The position numbers and the translations under genes were made by a program. Below are positions 51,794 through 55,941 of a stretch of DNA of 55,941 bases, piece by piece. Under the pieces are notes generated by a model, which worked only from the letters and a program-made list of their open reading frames with translations, did not search any database and was not told the DNA's origin. This stretch comes from Methanomicrobiales archaeon (lineage in GTDB: Archaea; Halobacteriota; Methanomicrobia; Methanomicrobiales; Methanospirillaceae), in contig JAAEET010000003.1 of the NCBI GenBank assembly GCA_013415565.1, forward strand, positions 1 through 55,941, read 5' to 3'. The stretch's first letter is position 1. Every line of letters begins with the position of its first letter.

Positions 51794-53194
51794 ATGAGAT
51801 TTTTGATGAAATTTGGCGGAACTTCGGTTGCTGATGCCGAAAGCCTCAGCAGAACGGTGGATATCATCGAGGAGTATCACAGGGCAGGACACGAGCTGGC
51901 TGTCGTCGTTTCAGCCCAGCGGGGGGTGACCGACCAGCTGATTGCCATCGCACAGGAGATTGCCGACAGCAGGAGCTCGGCCACCATCGGGCCGTTCATC
52001 AGCTCACTGCGTCTCCGTCACATGAAAGTCCTCTCGGAAGTGGCAGCAGATTGTGCCGCTGAGGTCGGGGACCAGATAGAGGAACGGCTCTGCAATCTGG
52101 AGAACGTCCTGAATGCAGTCCACAACCTCCGGGAGCTCACGCCGCGGTCGCTCGATTACATCATCACTTATGGAGAACGGCTGAACTCCCTCGTGATTTC
52201 TGCGGCCATCAGGCAGCGGGCAATCCCGTCCATGGTCATGGACGGATGCGAAGCAGGCATCCTGACCACGCCCCAGCATGGTGAGGCCATGGCACTCCCG
52301 GAGAGCGAAGGACGTATCCGCAGCCGGGTGCAGCCGCTGCTTACCGAGATGGTACCGGTTATAATGGGCTTCATGGGCTGTACCGAAAGAGGGATTGTGA
52401 CAACGCTCGGACGGAGCGGCTCAGATTATTCGGCAGCAATCATCGGAGCAGGGATCGACGCCGATGAGATCTGGATCTGGACGGATGTTGACGGTATCAT
52501 GACCTCGGATCCGCGCCTGATCCCGGATGCCCGGGTGCTCACGACCATCTCGTATCTCGAGGTCATGGAGCTCTCCTATTTCGGTGCGAAAGTGATGCAC
52601 CCCCGTTCCATCGAGCCCGCAATGAAGAAGAACATCCTGGTCCGGGTAAAAAATACTTTCAACCCCTCACATCCCGGCACCAGCATCGTCAGGCATGAGA
52701 AGCGGGACAGCAGGGTGGTGAAGGCACTCACCTACATCGATAAAGTGGCCCTGATTAATATCTGCGGTGCCCAGATGATCGGGCGGCCGGGAGTGGCAAA
52801 AGCCATCTTCTCGGCACTTGCGGGCAAGGAGGTCAATGTGATGATGATTTCGCAGGGTTCCTCCGAGGCAAATATCTCCCTCATCGTCGATGAAAGCCAG
52901 GCCGGAATCGCAGTCGATTCGCTGGGAGGACTGGCCGCCCAGGGCCTGATCCGTGAGGCCACCGCCAACCGGGATGTCTGTGCGGTCGCCGTGGTCGGGG
53001 TTGGCATGGCCGGTGCCAAAGGGACGGGTGGCCGGATCTTCACCGCACTCGGGAATGGCGGGGTCAATGTGATGATGATCTCGCAGGGGTCCTCGGAAGT
53101 GAACATTTCCTTCGTAGTCAAACAGGAGGACGGACCGAAGGCGGTCCGGATCCTCCATGATGAATTCAGGCTCTCTGAGGAAGACGATGCCTGA
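51794..53194 (+). CDS. Aspartate kinase
   Basis: A 466-residue kinase that phosphorylates Asp, the entry to Lys, Thr and Met synthesis. MKFGGTSVADAESL (residues 5-18) is the ATP/phosphate loop, TLGRSGSDYSAAIIGAG (about 201-217) the nucleotide site, and two ACT domains with VNVMMISQGSSEANIS and VNVMMISQGSSEVNIS occupy residues 325-460, where feedback by Lys or Thr may bind. The two ACT repeats are almost identical in this segment. It overlaps purM by 8 nt. Confidence 0.95.
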   Translation: MRFLMKFGGTSVADAESLSRTVDIIEEYHRAGHELAVVVSAQRGVTDQLIAIAQEIADSRSSATIGPFISSLRLRHMKVLSEVAADCAAEVGDQIEERLCNLENVLNAVHNLRELTPRSLDYIITYGERLNSLVISAAIRQRAIPSMVMDGCEAGILTTPQHGEAMALPESEGRIRSRVQPLLTEMVPVIMGFMGCTERGIVTTLGRSGSDYSAAIIGAGIDADEIWIWTDVDGIMTSDPRLIPDARVLTTISYLEVMELSYFGAKVMHPRSIEPAMKKNILVRVKNTFNPSHPGTSIVRHEKRDSRVVKALTYIDKVALINICGAQMIGRPGVAKAIFSALAGKEVNVMMISQGSSEANISLIVDESQAGIAVDSLGGLAAQGLIREATANRDVCAVAVVGVGMAGAKGTGGRIFTALGNGGVNVMMISQGSSEVNISFVVKQEDGPKAVRILHDEFRLSEEDDA

Positions 53195-54182
53195 ATCGTT
53201 CTCATACCGGGAATCGGGTGTGGATATCTCCCGGGAGGCGGAAGGAATCTCGGCCCTGATCCGGGCGCTTACATTCCGCCGGACCGGAACGTTCACCATG
53301 ATGGGAAATGTCGGGCACTATGCCGGGCTGATCGACTGCGGAACCCATGCCCTGGCGCTCACCGTCGACGGGGTGGGGACCAAGATGCTGGTTGCCGACC
53401 GGGTGCGGGACTGGAGCACCATCGGCATAGACTGCATTGCCATGAATGTGAACGACCTCTATGTCATGAACATGGAGCCGGTTGCGTTCGTGGATTACAT
53501 TGCAGCCGATGAGATCCCGATCGCGAAGATGGCCCAGATTGGTATAGGACTTAACGAAGGAGCCCGCCAGGCGAATATCGACATTGTCGGTGGTGAAACC
53601 GCAACCCTGAAGGGGATGGTAACCGGCCTCGATCTGGCCGGTACCTGTCTCGGGATCCAGGAGAAGAACCGGATAATCAGCGGAGAGGCGATCCGTCCCG
53701 GCGATCTGATTATCGGAGTGCCCTCTTCCGGCATCCACAGCAACGGACTCACGCTTGCCCGGAAAGTCGTGGACGCCCATGATGCATGGGATGAACGGCT
53801 GTCCAGCGGAAGGACGCTCGGGCAGGAGCTCCTGGTACCAACCAGGATCTATGCGGAGGCCCTCCGGGTCTGCAGAACAACGGCAGTCTCCGGCATGTGC
53901 CATGTCACCGGCGGCGGGCTGCTCAACTTTTCCCGCCTCACGGCGCTTGGTTTCTCCTTCGACTCACCATTGCATATCCCGGAAATATTCCGGTGGATCC
54001 AGGAGAACGGCAATGTTGATCCCGACGAGATGTACCGGACGTTCAACATGGGAATGGGATATGCCTTTATCGCCCCCGAAGGGAGCCTGCCGGCCATCAT
54101 CAAGGAGGTTCCGGAGGCTGCGGTGGTTGGAAGCATCACCCGTGAGCCGGGTATCCGGCTCCGAGGGTCTTCGTTCTCCTGA
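53187..54182 (+). CDS. purM: Phosphoribosylformylglycinamidine cyclo-ligase
   Basis: A 331-residue enzyme making AIR in purine synthesis. MMGNVGHYAGL, TVDGVGTKMLVADR (about residues 67-80), DIVGGETATLKGM (about 132-144), GVPSSGIHSNGLTLAR (about 178-193) and CHVTGGG (about 238-244) are the PurM/AIR synthase motifs for ATP and FGAM. ATG 53187 has TGAGGAAG upstream and lies inside the aspartokinase end. The gene pair is metabolically unrelated apart from shared aspartate use in purines. Confidence 0.96.
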   Translation: MPESFSYRESGVDISREAEGISALIRALTFRRTGTFTMMGNVGHYAGLIDCGTHALALTVDGVGTKMLVADRVRDWSTIGIDCIAMNVNDLYVMNMEPVAFVDYIAADEIPIAKMAQIGIGLNEGARQANIDIVGGETATLKGMVTGLDLAGTCLGIQEKNRIISGEAIRPGDLIIGVPSSGIHSNGLTLARKVVDAHDAWDERLSSGRTLGQELLVPTRIYAEALRVCRTTAVSGMCHVTGGGLLNFSRLTALGFSFDSPLHIPEIFRWIQENGNVDPDEMYRTFNMGMGYAFIAPEGSLPAIIKEVPEAAVVGSITREPGIRLRGSSFS

Positions 54183-54198
54183 AAATAACCGGGCGCAC

Positions 54199-54729
54199 TT
54201 ATTCTTCGGTCAGGGTCTCGATCCGGCAGAACCGTGCATGGTCGGCAATGATCGCACTGTTCCCTGAAAGATCTTCGATGACCAGGGTCACGGGGAGTCG
54301 CCCCTCCCTGACCTCCTGCATCCGGTCTTTCAGGAGGCAGACCCGGTCGCGTTCCTCATCTGAATCGGCCCAGGAACAGAGATTGTCGAGCACAGACTCC
54401 ACTCTGTTCAGGACCCCCTCCACGTTCGAGACAAAACCTTCACATGCGGGACCCGGGTCGATCCGGACCCCGAGCTCAGGGATGGAGATCACGCCGGTCA
54501 TACTCCTGATCACCCGGATATTCATGTCATCGGGCGAACTGATGGGCAGTTCCCACCGGGACGGCTCGGCATTCTTCAGAAGCTGGGTGTCGATGAACCG
54601 CCACCCGCAGGTTCCACAGAGAGCGGAAATGATCAGGAGCTCGGAAAAATAAGGGATATCTTCGGTATGGTACAGGTATTCAATCTCGGTATTGCAGACG
54701 GGGCATGGTCCGGGAACTAACGCCCGCAC
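54199..54729 (-). CDS. ZPR1-type zinc-finger protein
   Basis: A 176-residue archaeal ZPR1-domain protein: CPVCNTEIEYLYHTEDIPYFSELLIISALCGTCGWR (about residues 9-43) binds zinc through CPVC and CGTC. In eukaryotes ZPR1 is a chaperone of eEF1A; the archaeal role is unknown. GTG 54729 directly abuts the sepF TAG (TAGGTG), so the two are translated from one message. Confidence 0.88.
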   Translation of the reverse strand: MRALVPGPCPVCNTEIEYLYHTEDIPYFSELLIISALCGTCGWRFIDTQLLKNAEPSRWELPISSPDDMNIRVIRSMTGVISIPELGVRIDPGPACEGFVSNVEGVLNRVESVLDNLCSWADSDEERDRVCLLKDRMQEVREGRLPVTLVIEDLSGNSAIIADHARFCRIETLTEE

Positions 54730-55101
54730 CTATTCGACCCCGCCGATTTTATCCCGTGAGATCTTCACCGAGTTCGGAGTGATGACGACATACCGCTGGT
54801 CACCGAGTCCGATAATGTCCCCGTTGACATCCTTGGCTACTTCCTTCATGTCCTTCAGCACCCGTTCATACATAACCTTGTCCATCTTAAGGCGTGAGAT
54901 ATCCACGATCACGATGTTGCCGTTATAGATCTCATCCTTGATCCGCGGGCTTTCCTTGATATCTCCGATGGCGGCAATCTTCACGAACATTGCCGGAGCC
55001 CCGGCCTCGGCCTCCTCGAAGGCCTCGAGATCGAGGTCCATGTAGTCATCCTCAGTGGAGGGAGTTGACTTGCCCAGGAGCGAATCGAGAAATTTTACCA
55101 T
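54730..55101 (-). CDS. sepF: Archaeal SepF (cell division protein)
   Basis: A 123-residue SepF with N-terminal membrane-targeting helix (MVKFLDSLLG), an acidic linker and the SepF core (FVKIAAIGDI, IVIVDISRLK, MYERVLKDMKEV, QRYVVITPNSVKISRD). In archaea SepF anchors FtsZ to the membrane. ATG 55101 lies 25-26 bp after TTAAATAAAG, so leaderless. Followed at once by ZPR1. Confidence 0.93.
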   Translation of the reverse strand: MVKFLDSLLGKSTPSTEDDYMDLDLEAFEEAEAGAPAMFVKIAAIGDIKESPRIKDEIYNGNIVIVDISRLKMDKVMYERVLKDMKEVAKDVNGDIIGLGDQRYVVITPNSVKISRDKIGGVE

Positions 55102-55193
55102 AGCAAAATTGTCTATTGATCTTTATTTAATAGTATCTCTTTTTAAATCGGGCCGGATTCCACAGGGAACCCCATACAGCCCCTCCCTGACGG

Positions 55194-55691
55194 TCAGAAC
55201 TCCAGGTTCCAGAGATCATCCCCGATAACATGGATGGTCTTGATAACCTTGCCCGATGTCTTCAAACGGATTTCACCGGCGTCGGAAAGGGCAATTCCGA
55301 CAGCAAGGGGCTTTCCATGGCGCTCCTCAACCACCTGGACCGGTTTCCCGGCCCGGATGTCATCGGATACCGTGACGATGCCGGGCCGCATGATATCGGC
55401 ACCATTCACGACGAACGGCACAGCCCCGGCGTCAACAACGACCCGACGTTCAGGAAAGGGGTGTTCAAGGAGCCCTTTCAGCGTGGGGAACACCCATCCG
55501 TCCCGTTCCATGAGCTGGGGTTTCCTGTCGATCAAATACAGCACGATTCCGGCGGTGGTCTCGAGCAGCTCCACCCGTTCGCTCCGGAAGAGCGATGCCG
55601 ACCCCCCGATCTCGGCCTCGAGAGCCGCATAGAGGGGAGCGATCTGCGACTTCCTGATACTATGCCTCTTCTTCCCGGTAATCTTGGCCAT
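55194..55691 (-). CDS. PUA-domain RNA-binding protein
   Basis: A 165-residue protein of the Tma20/MCT-1-like archaeal type: a basic N-terminal part (KITGKKRHSIRKSQI) followed by a PUA domain, VVVDAGAVPFVVNGADIMRPGIV (about residues 79-101) and VVEERHGKPLAVGIAL. Likely acts in tRNA, rRNA or translation. ATG 55691 gives the usual family start; upstream in-frame sequence to 55757 is not clearly conserved. Confidence 0.85.
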   Translation of the reverse strand: MAKITGKKRHSIRKSQIAPLYAALEAEIGGSASLFRSERVELLETTAGIVLYLIDRKPQLMERDGWVFPTLKGLLEHPFPERRVVVDAGAVPFVVNGADIMRPGIVTVSDDIRAGKPVQVVEERHGKPLAVGIALSDAGEIRLKTSGKVIKTIHVIGDDLWNLEF

Positions 55692-55869
55692 TTTCTGTAT
55701 ATTTGTAGTCGCCCGGTGATGAAAAAGCATTTCAGGCAGCGTGGCATATCTGATCACGTGCAGACGGAAGCCTGGCCACGCGAGCTGATCCCGGGACCAC
55801 TCGCCAAGGTTTAAGTATCCTTCCCGCGCACATATATTACTCCAAAGTGATGGAAAACTGGGAATACGT

Positions 55870-55941
55870 ATGACAAAGCGGCCGTTGGATATTTTGGATC
55901 AGGTGCTGAACCGGCAGCCAGTAATCGTCTCCCTCAAGGGC
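55870..55941 (+). CDS. LSm (Sm-like) RNA-binding protein, 5' part
   Basis: The last 24 codons of the window read TKRPLDILDQVLNRQPVIVSLKG after Met, matching archaeal LSm N termini (helix, then first beta strand of the Sm fold). The rest lies beyond the window. Archaeal LSm forms heptamers that bind U-rich RNA. A CATATATTAC box (55830-55839) lies 30-35 bp upstream. Confidence 0.85.
   Translation, partial: MTKRPLDILDQVLNRQPVIVSLKG

Noticed and set aside
1-55941. tRNA, rRNA, CRISPR arrays, insertion sequences or prophage
   Set aside because: No tRNA-like clover-leaf with GGTTCGAATCC-type loops, no long rRNA, no regularly spaced repeats and no transposase or phage gene was found by reading both strands; a formal tRNAscan or Infernal run was not possible.

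Overview
The window looks like a chromosomal segment of a hydrogenotrophic methanogen, most likely order Methanomicrobiales. The evidence is a thiol:fumarate reductase pair (TfrA/TfrB, which uses coenzyme M and coenzyme B thiols), several archaea-only families (archaeal SepF, LSm, DUF2180, CxxC-x17-CxxC protein, iron-sulfur flavoproteins, AMP-forming acetyl-CoA synthetase next to an OFA transporter), TATA-type promoters that often sit 25-28 bp before the first codon (leaderless mRNAs), and GGAGG/GGTGAT ribosome sites inside operons. Genus cannot be fixed from sequence reading alone. I see no rRNA, tRNA, CRISPR array, insertion sequence or prophage; coding density is high and base composition looks even.

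Layout. 1-7.0 kb: DUF2953 and GerW/YtfJ-like proteins, an aldehyde dehydrogenase, a DUF362 protein, a YfcE-type phosphodiesterase, an SLC13-type carboxylate transporter and an orphan condensation-domain protein. 7.2-17.7 kb: a tryptophan region, with a separate trpB2, then an ATP-NAD-kinase-like protein, a RibD-type reductase, a GyrI-like protein and the complete trpEGDCFBA operon in which every junction overlaps. trpB2 and the trp operon carry the same inverted repeat (TGTATAT-N2-ATATACA) over their promoters, implying one shared repressor. 17.7-30.3 kb: mixed small operons: DUF6125, an iron-sulfur flavoprotein, a VOC protein, a SagB-like oxidoreductase, a nucleoside-gate membrane protein, two exported proteins, an HTH/DUF2178 pair with its own operator-like repeat, an aquaporin with a DUF2180 protein, a DNA glycosylase, and an acs-OFA transporter operon with a long structured leader.

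30.8-39.6 kb: argC-CBS-argJ-argB (ornithine synthesis), a thioredoxin/CcdA fusion, chorismate mutase, an M50 protease and the cobalt (or nickel) transporter cbiMNQO, whose ATPase carries an extra C-terminal domain. 39.6-46.7 kb: a redox/oxygen-defence cluster: three iron-sulfur flavoprotein relatives, peroxiredoxin, an AhpD-fold protein without cysteines, a 42-residue desulforedoxin-like protein, zinc ribbons, rubrerythrin and a glutaredoxin-thioredoxin reductase fusion, with RadC in the middle and a decayed cation-efflux gene at the edge. 46.7-55.9 kb: a TSPPF-type DNA methyltransferase, a polyprenol/diacylglycerol kinase-like protein, tfrBA, aspartokinase-purM, ZPR1-sepF, a PUA protein and the start of an LSm gene.

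Metabolic reading: the window joins amino-acid anabolism (Trp, ornithine/Arg, aspartate family, a chorismate mutase branch), purine synthesis, fumarate reduction to succinate and acetate assimilation, as expected for an autotrophic or acetate-assimilating methanogen. Start codons were placed by Shine-Dalgarno match, overlap with the upstream stop, or TATA-to-start distance; GTG and TTG starts are common.
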